From positions 310,001-374,000 of the forward strand of contig JADGAN010000001.1 of NCBI GenBank assembly GCA_015231955.1: a stretch of 64,000 nt of DNA. Reading direction: 5' to 3'. Shown piece after piece: positions 26,329-34,872 of this stretch. A model generated the notes under the pieces. It saw only the letters and a program-made list of their open reading frames with translations, was not told the DNA's origin and searched no databases. The stretch comes from Oligoflexia bacterium. GTDB lineage: Bacteria > Bdellovibrionota > Bacteriovoracia > Bacteriovoracales > Bacteriovoracaceae. Each line of letters begins with the position of its first letter. Positions within the stretch are counted from its first letter, which is position 1. Position numbers and translations under genes: made by a program.

Positions 26329-27336
26329 ATGGGAAAAGTTTATTATGATAAGGATGCAGATCTTAAGGAAATAAAAAAACAGACAATTGCAATTATTGGA
26401 TATGGTATTCAAGGCAGGAACCAATCACTCAATATGCGTGAATCAGGTTTGAATGTCATTGTTGGAAATATTGATGACCATTATGCTCCGAATGCAATTA
26501 AAGATGGCTTCAAATTGTATTCTCCTGAAGCCGCCGCCGAAAGAGCAGATATCATCTATATGCTAATTCCTGACGATGCACAGGGATATGTTTATGAACA
26601 GTATATTCGCCAGCATATGACGAAAGGAAAAGCTATTGTCTTTGCTCATGGCTTTTCTATTCGCTATGGACGTATTGTTCCTCCTAAAGATGTTGATGTT
26701 ATGTTGATGGCACCAAGAATGCCTGGAAAGCAAATTCGGGAGTATTTTTTAAATGGAAGTGGTGCGCCTGTGTTTATTGGTGTTCATCAAAATTACACAA
26801 AAAGAGCAAAACACAGAGTTCTTGCAATGGCAAAAGCAATTGGAGCAACTCGCATTGGTGCACTAGAGGTTTCTTTTGAAGAGGAAACAGAAGTTGATCA
26901 TTTCATAGAACATTTTCTTTTGCCCATTATTGTTCGTGCTATAAGAGTTTCTTATGATGCACTTGTTGAGGAAGGATATAGCAAAGAGGTTGCTTTGCTT
27001 GAAACTTATGCATCTGGAGAAATCGGGGAGCTTATTCTTGAGGCATCGAGAGTTGGTTTATATCAAGTTTTTCAGCAAAACACATCTCCCACTGCTCAAT
27101 TTGGCATGGCCCATTATGCAGAAAAAGTTTTTCCTGATTCAAATAAGAAGATGATTAAAGATATTTTAAAGAAGATTAAGAATGGTGAATTTGAAAAAGT
27201 TTTAAAGAAAGAAGGACTATCTGGCTATAAGCATTTAAAAAAGGTAGTTAAAGATAATAATCAATCTGATCTTATAAAAACGCATCATCGTTTACAAAAA
27301 ATGATTAAAATTAGTGGGAATGAGGCCGTAAAATAA
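26329..27336 (+). CDS. Ketol-acid reductoisomerase-like protein with altered active-site Lys
   Basis: A protein of 335 aa from the ATG at 26329, with AGGG just upstream. In-frame codons further 5' come from the MITE and are not native. It follows class I KARI (IlvC) closely at the start (VYYDKDADL, AIIGYGIQGRN at 21-31, FAHGFSI with His107, Asp190 and Glu194 in VDHFIEH). At position 130, where IlvC has Lys in APKGPG, this protein has Arg (APRMPG). The C-terminal metal-site glutamates are only partly matched (E225, E231). IlvC performs an alkyl shift plus NADPH reduction of acetolactate. The substitution and the glycan-locus neighbours point to a different branched ketol-acid substrate or a simple reductase role (inference). 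Confidence 0.85.
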   Translation: MGKVYYDKDADLKEIKKQTIAIIGYGIQGRNQSLNMRESGLNVIVGNIDDHYAPNAIKDGFKLYSPEAAAERADIIYMLIPDDAQGYVYEQYIRQHMTKGKAIVFAHGFSIRYGRIVPPKDVDVMLMAPRMPGKQIREYFLNGSGAPVFIGVHQNYTKRAKHRVLAMAKAIGATRIGALEVSFEEETEVDHFIEHFLLPIIVRAIRVSYDALVEEGYSKEVALLETYASGEIGELILEASRVGLYQVFQQNTSPTAQFGMAHYAEKVFPDSNKKMIKDILKKIKNGEFEKVLKKEGLSGYKHLKKVVKDNNQSDLIKTHHRLQKMIKISGNEAVK

Positions 27337-27355
27337 TTGTAAAAGGAGATTGGTC

Positions 27356-28114
27356 ATGGTTGTAGGTCTTCTCGTAGGTAAAGATAGAAGTATTGGTTTT
27401 CCAGATAAACATAAAAAGTTAATTTTAGGTAGGCCACTTGTGGAGTACGCTTTTCTTTCTGCCACTCATTCAAAAAAAATTGAGAGACTTTTTGTTTCGT
27501 CGGATTCTCCATTCATTATGGACATAGGAGAAAAGTATGGTGCAACGACTCTTTTAAGACCAAAAGAGCTAGCTCAACCAGATACTCTTTTAGAGGATTC
27601 TTTGATTTATGCTTATAAGCAAATGGAAGCAGTTCTTGAAACAAGCATTGATACTGTTGTTCTCTTTTTTGCTAATGCTCCAATGATCCCGCCAGGCTCT
27701 ATTGATAAGGGGATAGAGTTATTGCAAGAGAAATCAGAATATGACTCTGTTTTTTCTGTTTGCAAATATAACATGTTTTCACCTGCTAGGGCCTATAAAT
27801 TGACCAATGAAAGTGAGATTGCTCCCTTTATTGATAAAAATGCATTTGATCTTGAGAAAAGAGTAACTTCTATTCGTGATAGTCAGGGTGATTGCTTTTT
27901 CTGCACTCTCCAAGTTCAGATTCTTCGAGGACGATGTTTTACTCATATGGATGAAGGTCAATTGACTTATAAATGGATGGGACGTCGTTCTTATGCCATG
28001 GTTACAGACATTGGTTTTGATATTGATTATGACTGGCAAATCCCAACTGTTGAGGGATGGCTTGTGAAGACTGGTTTTACAGATAAAAGCACGCCTTATG
28101 ATTTATTAAGGTGA
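27356..28114 (+). CDS. CMP-sugar synthetase-like nucleotidyltransferase (divergent NeuA/KdsB family)
   Basis: A protein of 252 aa. ATG 27356 is preferred because AGGAG lies seven bases upstream. The N-terminal loop reads VGKDRSIGFPDKHKKLILGRPLVEY, corresponding to the A-R-G-G-S-K-x-x-P-x-K-N loop of acylneuraminate cytidylyltransferases but diverged. RLFVSSDSPFI and ATTLLRPKELAQPDTLLED match the following conserved blocks, and TDIGFDIDYDWQI matches the end of the family. It should activate an acid or ulosonic acid, usually with CTP. The unusual loop leaves nucleotide and substrate open. It is the last gene of the plus-strand block and overlaps the convergent gene by 19 bases. Confidence 0.75.
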   Translation: MVVGLLVGKDRSIGFPDKHKKLILGRPLVEYAFLSATHSKKIERLFVSSDSPFIMDIGEKYGATTLLRPKELAQPDTLLEDSLIYAYKQMEAVLETSIDTVVLFFANAPMIPPGSIDKGIELLQEKSEYDSVFSVCKYNMFSPARAYKLTNESEIAPFIDKNAFDLEKRVTSIRDSQGDCFFCTLQVQILRGRCFTHMDEGQLTYKWMGRRSYAMVTDIGFDIDYDWQIPTVEGWLVKTGFTDKSTPYDLLR

Positions 28115-29511
28115 TCCAAAATTGTTTTCGGCCAATCATAGAGAATAAAAGCTCCTGAAGAGTGTGGTTGGCCGGATATATGATAAAGATGATCCGTGAT
28201 TTTTTTCGTTTGCACGGAGGGGTAAACTTGTGTTGTAACAAGTTGATCTGCATGATGGACAAGCTGATAGACAGAATATCCAGATTCTAGTGCTTCAAAA
28301 ATGATTGTTGAAAATCCACCGACAATAATTTCAGTGGCATTGCGATTTAAGGGAATACTTTCGACAATTTTCTTGAGCAAAGGATGATTTCTAAAAACAG
28401 GATGCAAGACAATCGAAGAGCATTGAAGAGCATTGGATAGGATAAGCTCCTTTGCGAGAAGTAGTATCTCTTGCGCCGACTGCAGCCCGTAAGGCAAGAA
28501 GAGTTTCCCTTCAAGATCGTTTTTTGTTCTCTTGGTATGATATCGAGCAGATTGAATCAGTAGAGTTTCTTGAGGAGTGTGGCCAATTTGAGCTAATATT
28601 TCTTGATGATCTCGTCCATGAATAAATAAGTGTTTGGGAAATGCTTTCTTAAAGTTTGAATTGCCTGCGATATAACGGCCAGCAAAAAGTGGGTTGTTGG
28701 TTAGGCTCGAGTGAATATATCCAAAAATATTTGCTCCAGACTCTTGGGCCGCTAAACATATGGCCCTTTGCTCTGGTTGCCCTTCCCATGGAATCAGGAT
28801 TTTTTTCCCCTCTATAATATTTTTAAAAGAATTTTTGCAATGACGATAGGTGGAGAGAGAGAGAATTGTGCGATAATTGATAAAAGAAGCTAGAAAATAG
28901 AAAAATGTATCAATTCTTTTGAAATTAAAGATTGCTTTAGAGAGCGTAGTGAATGAGTAGCAAATAGAAAGAAGTAGAGACCGCAAAGAGATAAAGCCAT
29001 GTGGATTCAAGACAAGGCATTGATGTTCTAAAAGTAAATCGAGCTCTTTTTTAGAAGGAGAAAAAAGAAGCTGAAGAATCAATTGTGGTTTTTTTCCTTT
29101 TTGAATTAAATCACCAATAAGGTTTCCCCAGTAAGGATCAGATTGTTTTTTTATAACGGACAAACAATTTTCACAAGAAGTGACCCAGGTCAATATAAAA
29201 ATATCAGATTCAGGAAGAATCTTCCCATAGATAAAGGGGGTAAAGAGGATTTGTTTTTTTACCTTTTTTAAAAGAGAAAGCATTAGCCGATATGATGTTT
29301 CTTTACATTGAGAGCATAGGAATAAAAAAGACCTAAAAATCGCGTGGAATGAATATTGGGGAGGATGATTATAAACCCAATCACCTTCATGACCTCCAGT
29401 GTAACTTCTGTCCATGGGCCAAAAAAATGGTAGAAATAGGATAATGGGATTTTTGCACCCTATTTTATTGATATCAATATTGATCTTTTTAAATACTTCC
29501 AAAACGTTCAT
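28096..29511 (-). CDS. TIGR04326-like surface carbohydrate biosynthesis protein
   Basis: A protein of 471 aa from the ATG at 29511, where AAGGAG lies just upstream; an ATG at 29553 would add 14 residues but has no ribosome site. Features include FWPMDRSYTGGHEGDW-like N-terminal text, IPWEGQPEQRAI near residue 260, a segment YIHSSLTNNP, and a C-terminal EIIVGGFSTIIFEALESGYSVYQLVHH block. The last resembles the donor-binding end of GT-B enzymes with an S-T-x-x-x-E pattern. I recognise the overall pattern as the TIGR04326 group, seen in Leptospira-type surface-glycan loci. Its enzymatic role is not established. A glycosyltransferase or a transferase for a non-sugar group is likely. Confidence 0.6.
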   Translation of the reverse strand: MNVLEVFKKINIDINKIGCKNPIILFLPFFWPMDRSYTGGHEGDWVYNHPPQYSFHAIFRSFLFLCSQCKETSYRLMLSLLKKVKKQILFTPFIYGKILPESDIFILTWVTSCENCLSVIKKQSDPYWGNLIGDLIQKGKKPQLILQLLFSPSKKELDLLLEHQCLVLNPHGFISLRSLLLSICYSFTTLSKAIFNFKRIDTFFYFLASFINYRTILSLSTYRHCKNSFKNIIEGKKILIPWEGQPEQRAICLAAQESGANIFGYIHSSLTNNPLFAGRYIAGNSNFKKAFPKHLFIHGRDHQEILAQIGHTPQETLLIQSARYHTKRTKNDLEGKLFLPYGLQSAQEILLLAKELILSNALQCSSIVLHPVFRNHPLLKKIVESIPLNRNATEIIVGGFSTIIFEALESGYSVYQLVHHADQLVTTQVYPSVQTKKITDHLYHISGQPHSSGAFILYDWPKTILDHLNKS

Positions 29512-29569
29512 ATGCTCCTTGACAGTAGGGGGCTTGCGTATAAGTAAAAACATTGGTTTTGTTTTTATT

Positions 29570-30133
29570 TTATTTTTTTACCCTAAAGACGTACTCTATT
29601 TCATCAAATCCACCGACCCAAAAGCACCATAGTTTTGAGCAAAGGAATGGTGAGGCATTGGCCAAGCAATCAATGAAAAATCCAAGTGATTTGCCTAAAA
29701 GGTATTGACTGGTTCTAAGCGTTTTCTTCTTGAGATACGGTTGTCCAAACCAACACAAATGCATTGAAATAAGTTCTAATTCAAACCCTTGATACCCTCC
29801 AATAAAATTTTTATTAAAATACAATGGAAAACTGACATCAAATCCTGCTTTATGCTCAGGATGGGTAAGTCCTCTAGTAAAATGAGGCACACTTATACAT
29901 AAAAGCCCCTCTGGTTTTGTTATGCGAAATAACTCTTTCATTACACAAAAAGGCCTTGATAAATGTTCAAGAACATGGCGTGCTTCAATTATTGAGAATT
30001 GATTTTCGCTAAAAGGGTACGGAAAAATATCCAAATCATGGGTTACATCCCCTGGGGTTACAGAGAAATAGTCGAGATTAATATATCCAGTTTTTTTAAA
30101 TTCACCACAACCAATATTAAGCTTATCTGACAT
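29570..30133 (-). CDS. Class I SAM-dependent methyltransferase (small)
   Basis: A protein of 187 aa. It starts KLNIGCGEFKKTGYINLD, a shortened SAM-binding loop with D at the end of strand 2. IIEARHVLEHLSRPFCVMKE and RITKPEGLLCISVPHF follow. Members with this H-V-L-E-H pattern are common in glycan loci and may methylate sugars, or may bind SAM without methylating. AAAGGA precedes the ATG by five bases. It lies 16-17 bases from both neighbours, so it is part of the 28.1-32.6 kb operon. Substrate unknown. Confidence 0.8.
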   Translation of the reverse strand: MSDKLNIGCGEFKKTGYINLDYFSVTPGDVTHDLDIFPYPFSENQFSIIEARHVLEHLSRPFCVMKELFRITKPEGLLCISVPHFTRGLTHPEHKAGFDVSFPLYFNKNFIGGYQGFELELISMHLCWFGQPYLKKKTLRTSQYLLGKSLGFFIDCLANASPFLCSKLWCFWVGGFDEIEYVFRVKK

Positions 30134-30150
30134 AATATTCCTTTTAGTCT

Positions 30151-31812
30151 TTATTCTGACCTAAAAGATTTTTTTGAAAAATTTTTACTGTGTGTTTTTA
30201 GGGAGAAGTATATGTATTTCAGCCCAATAACTCCAAGCCCAGTAAATGTCATCAAAAAGGGATATCGAAAGCGATGAAGAGTACCAAGATTAGATACGAC
30301 TAAAGTGTACATGATCAACATTCCAATGGAAATATAAACAACAATCCAAAGCTCTGGATTGCTCCTTTGAACGAGCAGTGTGCATGGCAATCCCAATAGG
30401 CAAGCATATATAATAATCATCTCTAGGAATGTAATTTTTCTTGCAATTGTCATAAATTTGGAAGAGCCTTTCTGTAATAAAAGTTCTGGAAAAGGTGCGG
30501 TAAAACCAATTTGAATTGCTCTTGGCAAATATAAAATAATATCACTTAAACCTGTGAAGTTCACATTAGAATCAATAATAGAGGGGCCACCGGTTATATT
30601 AAATCCACTTCTCAACCTTGCTATTTGATCAATTACTCCTTGGAAAAACTCGATAATTTTTTTTAGGTTGAGTTGAATGAAATTATTTTTAGGAATATTT
30701 TCCTGTGCTAAATTATTTACAAGGGGATCTGAATTACTCGCAAGGAGATCTGAATTACTCGCAAGGAGATCTGAATTACTCGCAAGGGGATCTGAATTAC
30801 TATTGCTTGAAATTTTTTTTAATCGTTTTTTAGAGTCGGCGAATATCCCCGCACTCAAAGCATCATCTTCTGCAGAATCCAAAAGATCATTTTTGGAGTG
30901 TGTTATTTTCTCTAGTGCGGTAAATTTCTGCTTTTTTTCCATTGCAATTTTCTGCTCTTTTTCTATTAAAGCGTTCTGCTCATTTTCTATTGCGATAGGA
31001 TGGTTCATCTCAACGGAACCATCGAGCAGAGAGGGTTCCCTGAGAAGATAATTACCAATAGGAAGAATGCCAAAGATGATCCCCCATGCAGTGGCAATGT
31101 GAAAAAGAGATTTCATTAAAGAAAACTTTTTTCTAATAAAAAAGAATGTGTAATAAATAAGAGGAACAAAGGCAATTAGCATTAATAAGTGTCGTAGTAT
31201 TTCAATACTGTATGGGCGAACAATGAATCCCAGGAATGTGCCAAAAGAGATAGCGACAGCTCCCCCTGCAATTTTTTTTAATTTCGATGTTTCATAAGTC
31301 ATTAACAAAAGACATCCATATAACCATAAGAAATGAGAAAAAATGGTGACATTATCTTTTAGAAATTGCGTATACCAAAAAGCAGGGGTTAAAAACAGTG
31401 CAAAAGGGATGGTGCCATAAAAGGATCCAGATCGATCATTGTTTGATAGTAATCGCAGGATCTGAAACAATAAGAGACACGAAAAGGAATGAAGTAAAAC
31501 ATTTGTGATCACGAGGGCATAGAAGGAGCTTGAAATATAGTGAACAATAAATGCATAAAAAAGTGACAGTCCTAATGATCCTCTTACTTTTGCCAGGATA
31601 TAACTCAAATTAATTTTATTCGTGGCCATTTCGTCTGCAACTAAAAAAGCATTGCCAAAATGAAAAGTGGAGTCGGTGCCGCGAACGATTCCTCCTCCTC
31701 TGTTTAAATCTGTATAAACATAATGGATTAAAAGTTGAAATGCCAGAACTACTATTAATGTGTATATAAAAAAAATGAACCAAACCTTAAATGTAGAGTT
31801 AATAACTTTCAT
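30151..31812 (-). CDS. Polytopic membrane protein with repetitive loop, paralogue of 12713-14161
   Basis: A protein of 553 aa. ATG 31812 is chosen; a TTG at 31866 would overlap the upstream gene. About nine membrane spans share WYTQ-x-LKD, APFP and GTLH-x-x-RYP blocks with the protein at 12713. Between the sixth and later spans is a loop of about 130 residues, with charged 8-residue quasi-repeats (IAIENEQN, ALIEKEQK, IAMEKKQK). About four 7-residue repeats of the type ASNSDLL follow. The loop is hydrophilic and low in complexity, so it is probably disordered. The function is unknown, and a polymerase or GT-C role fits the context. It sits between a deacetylase and a methyltransferase gene. 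Confidence 0.65.
   Translation of the reverse strand: MKVINSTFKVWFIFFIYTLIVVLAFQLLIHYVYTDLNRGGGIVRGTDSTFHFGNAFLVADEMATNKINLSYILAKVRGSLGLSLFYAFIVHYISSSFYALVITNVLLHSFSCLLLFQILRLLSNNDRSGSFYGTIPFALFLTPAFWYTQFLKDNVTIFSHFLWLYGCLLLMTYETSKLKKIAGGAVAISFGTFLGFIVRPYSIEILRHLLMLIAFVPLIYYTFFFIRKKFSLMKSLFHIATAWGIIFGILPIGNYLLREPSLLDGSVEMNHPIAIENEQNALIEKEQKIAMEKKQKFTALEKITHSKNDLLDSAEDDALSAGIFADSKKRLKKISSNSNSDPLASNSDLLASNSDLLASNSDPLVNNLAQENIPKNNFIQLNLKKIIEFFQGVIDQIARLRSGFNITGGPSIIDSNVNFTGLSDIILYLPRAIQIGFTAPFPELLLQKGSSKFMTIARKITFLEMIIIYACLLGLPCTLLVQRSNPELWIVVYISIGMLIMYTLVVSNLGTLHRFRYPFLMTFTGLGVIGLKYIYFSLKTHSKNFSKKSFRSE
30721..30804 (-). repeat. 21-bp in-frame tandem repeat (3.7 copies)
   Basis: Units of 21 bases (consensus AAGGRGATCTGAATTACTCGC on the plus strand) begin at 30721, 30742, 30763 and 30784. 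The second and third are identical, and the first differs by one base. The fourth is cut short after 18 bases. On the coding strand they give repeats of ASNSDLL or ASNSDPL. Because 21 is divisible by three, slippage changes loop length without breaking the frame. Confidence 0.9.
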
Positions 31813-31837
31813 GCTGAAAAGCCTACAAAAACACGAT

Positions 31838-32602
31838 TTAATATCGATTCTCTCTCTGTTTATCAAGTTGTTCCCGTTTTAATAAATAATTTCTTAACAT
31901 TTGAATATTATCTTCCATGGAAGATAGCATATAATCTCTTGCTTCATAACAGTGACTTCGGAAATTATCTTCCCAATTTTCATGCCACTTTGTCCATGAA
32001 TAAGGGTGAATCAAAATATGGAATTGATTAATCTGACCTATTTTATCAAGAACACATCCCTCTCTCCATCTACGACCTGAATCCCCAAAATAGGGTATCT
32101 CTTTTATGAAGTAAGGGTGGTAAGTGTCTATATATTTTTCCCACAATTTTGAATATACCAGAGAGAGAGATGGGTTATGCTGGCTAATGCTGGTGATTTT
32201 CAAGTCCAAAATCTTTTCCAGGATTTCAACATCGTTTAAAATTCCCTCAACGACATTTCTCTCCATCCCTTCAAAAAATTGACTTTCGTAGTGTAATCCC
32301 AATTCATGGCCGTAGGATTTAATCATCAATAATTTACGCAGAGTACCTGCATCCATTACATTATAATAGGGGCAATGCAATCTTATATAATAGGAGCTGC
32401 GAACACCCATGGAGTATTCAATTTCCGCCATCTCTAGGGCGGCAGAAACGCTAACATCGATATCGTGTCGGATAAGTAAAAAGCGTTTCTCTTGAGGATA
32501 GCGAGTAAGACCTAGTTCTGAAACCAGCGGCAGCCAATATCCAAAATTTTTTGCTTTTTTAAGAATTTCTCCATACCTCTCCATCGAAAACTCTTTGCTC
32601 AT
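31838..32602 (-). CDS. NodB-like polysaccharide deacetylase family protein
   Basis: A protein of 254 aa with a partial NodB-homology fold. The metal motif appears as LIRHDIDVS (H-D-x-D type) near residue 44, followed by HELGLHYES, corresponding to the second conserved motif with two His residues. FHILIHPYSWTKW provides a late His. The protein could deacetylate an N-acetyl sugar. Many relatives in glycan loci have unknown activity. It is the first gene of a minus-strand operon. An AGGGG lies about ten bases upstream of the ATG, and a candidate promoter lies behind it. Confidence 0.75.
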   Translation of the reverse strand: MSKEFSMERYGEILKKAKNFGYWLPLVSELGLTRYPQEKRFLLIRHDIDVSVSAALEMAEIEYSMGVRSSYYIRLHCPYYNVMDAGTLRKLLMIKSYGHELGLHYESQFFEGMERNVVEGILNDVEILEKILDLKITSISQHNPSLSLVYSKLWEKYIDTYHPYFIKEIPYFGDSGRRWREGCVLDKIGQINQFHILIHPYSWTKWHENWEDNFRSHCYEARDYMLSSMEDNIQMLRNYLLKREQLDKQRENRY

Positions 32603-32625
32603 TTTTTATTTTCCCCTCATTCAAA

Positions 32626-32655
32626 ATCAAATAAACTAATCCATATCATTGTCAA
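32626..32655 (-). promoter_or_regulatory. Candidate promoter upstream of the deacetylase operon
   Basis: On the minus strand TTGACA (plus positions 32650-32655) is followed after 18 bases by TTTGAT (32626-32631), four of six matches to TATAAT. It lies in the divergent gap between the deacetylase and the E1-alpha gene. No equally good plus-strand promoter was found in this 239-base gap. Consensus evidence only. Confidence 0.35.
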
Positions 32656-32841
32656 TAAGTAATTGCTGGTAAAGTATTTTTCTTTATTTTATGATTGTTT
32701 TTTAGTTGCACTTAAGTGTCAACATTCAGTAGATCAATTTCAAACTGGGCCCTGCGTCGTGATTACACCTCTTGCTTTTTTGTCAAAATACCTAGAACAT
32801 TGTACTTTTACCACTCATCGAAAAATTTTGGAAGATCCTTT

Positions 32842-33816
32842 ATGCGCCACTCACAAAACAACATTAAAACTCTACAACGCTATTATCACGATATGCTTTT
32901 GATTAGAAGGTTTGAGGAAAAAGTTCTCTCCTTTTTTGATGTTAGTAATAAAAATAAAATTTTTGGAACTACACACGTCTACATTGGTCAAGAGGCAGTT
33001 GCTGTTGGTGTATGTTCAAAATTAAGGCAAAATGACTTCATTACCAGTACTCATCGAGGGCATGGCCATTTTTTAGCAAAAGGAGGAGACCCTGCTCGAA
33101 TTATGGCAGAGCTCTTCGGAAAAGTTACAGGTTATAGCAAAGGCAAAGGCGGTACTCAACATATGGGCGATCTCTCCATCGGTCATTTGGGTTCGAATGG
33201 AATTACAGGTGGAGGGCTTCCTATTGCTACTGGGGCCGGATTTTCTATCCAATATCAAAAGCAAGACCAGGTTGTCGTTTGTTTCTTTGGCGATGGTGCT
33301 GCCAACGAAGGTATGTTTCACGAAAGCTTAAACATGGCCGCTATATGGAGCCTGCCTATCATTTTTATATGCGAAAACAATCTTTATGCTATGTCAACGC
33401 CCATAAAAAATTCATTTTCCGTTCCTGATATTGCAACACGTGCTTGTGCTTATGGAATTGAAGGAGTCATCGTGGATGGAATGTGTGTTTTGGATGTCGC
33501 TGCTAAAACTGAAGCTGCGGTTGAAAAAGCAAGAGGTGGAGGCGGCCCCACTCTTTTAGAGTGCAAAACCTATCGGTTTTTGGGGCATTCTAAAAATGAT
33601 CTTTGTGCTTATAGAACTAGAGAGGAGGAGAGTGAGTGGAGAAAAAAAGATCCTTTGGTTCAGATGGAGACCTGTTTGCATCACGAAGGTATGAGTTTAC
33701 AAGAATTCACCGCTATATCGAATGAAGTTAATCAGACGATTGAAGATGCCGTGCGCTTTGCTGATGATAGCCCTTGGCCATCGTCTCAAGAACTATTTAC
33801 AGATCTCTACTGTTAA
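32842..33816 (+). CDS. Thiamine-diphosphate dehydrogenase E1 component, alpha subunit
   Basis: A protein of 324 aa from the ATG at 32842, with GGAAGA six bases upstream. A longer frame exists 5' but its residues do not look like E1. Conserved blocks are THVYIGQEAVAVG, STHRGHGHFLAKG and YSKGKGGTQHMGD. The TPP/Mg motif runs from CFFGDGAANEG to ENN (about residues 140-175), and YRFLGHSKND is the regulatory-loop region. Length and motifs match pyruvate/acetoin-type E1-alpha. No E2 or E3 is encoded nearby. The pair may catalyse TPP-dependent decarboxylation or two-carbon (acetyl) transfer on a sugar or keto acid for the glycan, rather than feed central metabolism (inference). Confidence 0.88.
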   Translation: MRHSQNNIKTLQRYYHDMLLIRRFEEKVLSFFDVSNKNKIFGTTHVYIGQEAVAVGVCSKLRQNDFITSTHRGHGHFLAKGGDPARIMAELFGKVTGYSKGKGGTQHMGDLSIGHLGSNGITGGGLPIATGAGFSIQYQKQDQVVVCFFGDGAANEGMFHESLNMAAIWSLPIIFICENNLYAMSTPIKNSFSVPDIATRACAYGIEGVIVDGMCVLDVAAKTEAAVEKARGGGGPTLLECKTYRFLGHSKNDLCAYRTREEESEWRKKDPLVQMETCLHHEGMSLQEFTAISNEVNQTIEDAVRFADDSPWPSSQELFTDLYC

Positions 33817-33834
33817 CTCTTAAAAGGAATTACC

Positions 33835-34872
33835 GTGAAAAATGTTTTCTACTTAAAGGCCATTCAAGAAGCTTTGATTGAAGAGATTGAACGAGATCCC
33901 TCTGTCTTTCTCATGGGAGAGGATATTGGAGAGTATGGAGGTTGCTTTGGCGTCACGAGAGGAATGCTAAAAACCTTTGGATCCAAAAGAGTTGTAGATC
34001 TTCCGATGTCTGAAACTAGCTTTATGGGCATGGCGGTCGGTGCGGCCATCACCGGCCTAAGACCTATTGTAGAAATCATGTTCATGGATTTTATTACTCT
34101 AAGTTCAGATGCCATTATCAATCATGCTATTAAACTACGTTATATCTTTGGTGGTGGAGTAAAAGTTCCCTTAGTTATTAGGGCCCCTTCTGGAGCAGGA
34201 AAACGATACGGTTCTTCTCACTCTCAATCGCTGGAGAGTCTATTTATGAACTTTCCAGGCCTGAAAATTGTGGCGCCTTCAACTCCTGCAGATGCCAAAG
34301 GCCTTTTGAAATCTGCAATCAGAGATGATAATCCAGTCCTCTTTATTGAGAATAAAGGTCTCTACTGGACCAAAGGAAATATCCCTGAGTCAGAATGTCT
34401 CATTCCAATTGGAGTTGCTAACATTCGGAGAGAAGGTTGTGATGTTACAATAGCAACATACTCCAGAATGGTGGATCTTGCCTTAGAGGCGGCCCAAGAT
34501 TTGGCCACTGAGGGTATCCATGTGGAAGTCCTTGATCTTCGCTCACTTGCTCCATTGGATACCGATACTTTATTTAACTCTGTATCTAAAACTGGAAGGC
34601 TTGTCACTTTGGAAGAAGGGTATCTTCCAACAGGTGTGGGTGCAGAACTTTCTTCTCTGGTGGTTGAACATCTCTTTTCGCGACTCAAATCTCCAATATA
34701 TCGAATTGCTTGCGAAGCTGTTCCTATTCCTTACAGTCCCGTTTTGGAAGATTTGGCCATTCCCAGTAAAGATAAAGTCATTGCTACAATAAAAAAATCG
34801 TGCAACTTTCAATCGAATACTATCTATGTGAGAAACAAATGGAACCATCAAGAACACAGAATGGATATCTAA
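33835..34872 (+). CDS. Thiamine-diphosphate dehydrogenase E1 component, beta subunit
   Basis: A protein of 345 aa starting with GTG at 33835, after AAAGGA. Recognisable E1-beta blocks are MGEDIGEYGGCFGVTRG (the conserved Glu that activates TPP), DLPMSETSFMGMAVGAA, EIMFMDFI and APSGAGKRYGSSHSQSLE. The C-terminal domain shows VLDLRSLAPLDTDTL and TLEEGYLPTGVGAE. It forms the alpha2beta2 enzyme with the gene upstream (gap 18 bases). The 3' end overlaps the acyltransferase gene by 34 bases, a strong sign that the three act together. Donor and acceptor are unknown. Confidence 0.9.
   Translation: MKNVFYLKAIQEALIEEIERDPSVFLMGEDIGEYGGCFGVTRGMLKTFGSKRVVDLPMSETSFMGMAVGAAITGLRPIVEIMFMDFITLSSDAIINHAIKLRYIFGGGVKVPLVIRAPSGAGKRYGSSHSQSLESLFMNFPGLKIVAPSTPADAKGLLKSAIRDDNPVLFIENKGLYWTKGNIPESECLIPIGVANIRREGCDVTIATYSRMVDLALEAAQDLATEGIHVEVLDLRSLAPLDTDTLFNSVSKTGRLVTLEEGYLPTGVGAELSSLVVEHLFSRLKSPIYRIACEAVPIPYSPVLEDLAIPSKDKVIATIKKSCNFQSNTIYVRNKWNHQEHRMDI

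Noticed and set aside
30721-30804. Phase-variable on/off switch
   Set aside because: The unit length of 21 bases is divisible by three, so slippage cannot shift the frame.
31813-31866. Longer N-terminus of the repetitive membrane protein
   Set aside because: It would begin at TTG inside the upstream gene, while the ATG at 31812 has TAGG nearby and places the first span normally.
32716-32841. Longer N-terminus for the E1-alpha protein
   Set aside because: The 42 extra residues do not resemble E1-alpha, and the ATG at 32842 has a well-spaced GGAAGA and gives the usual length.
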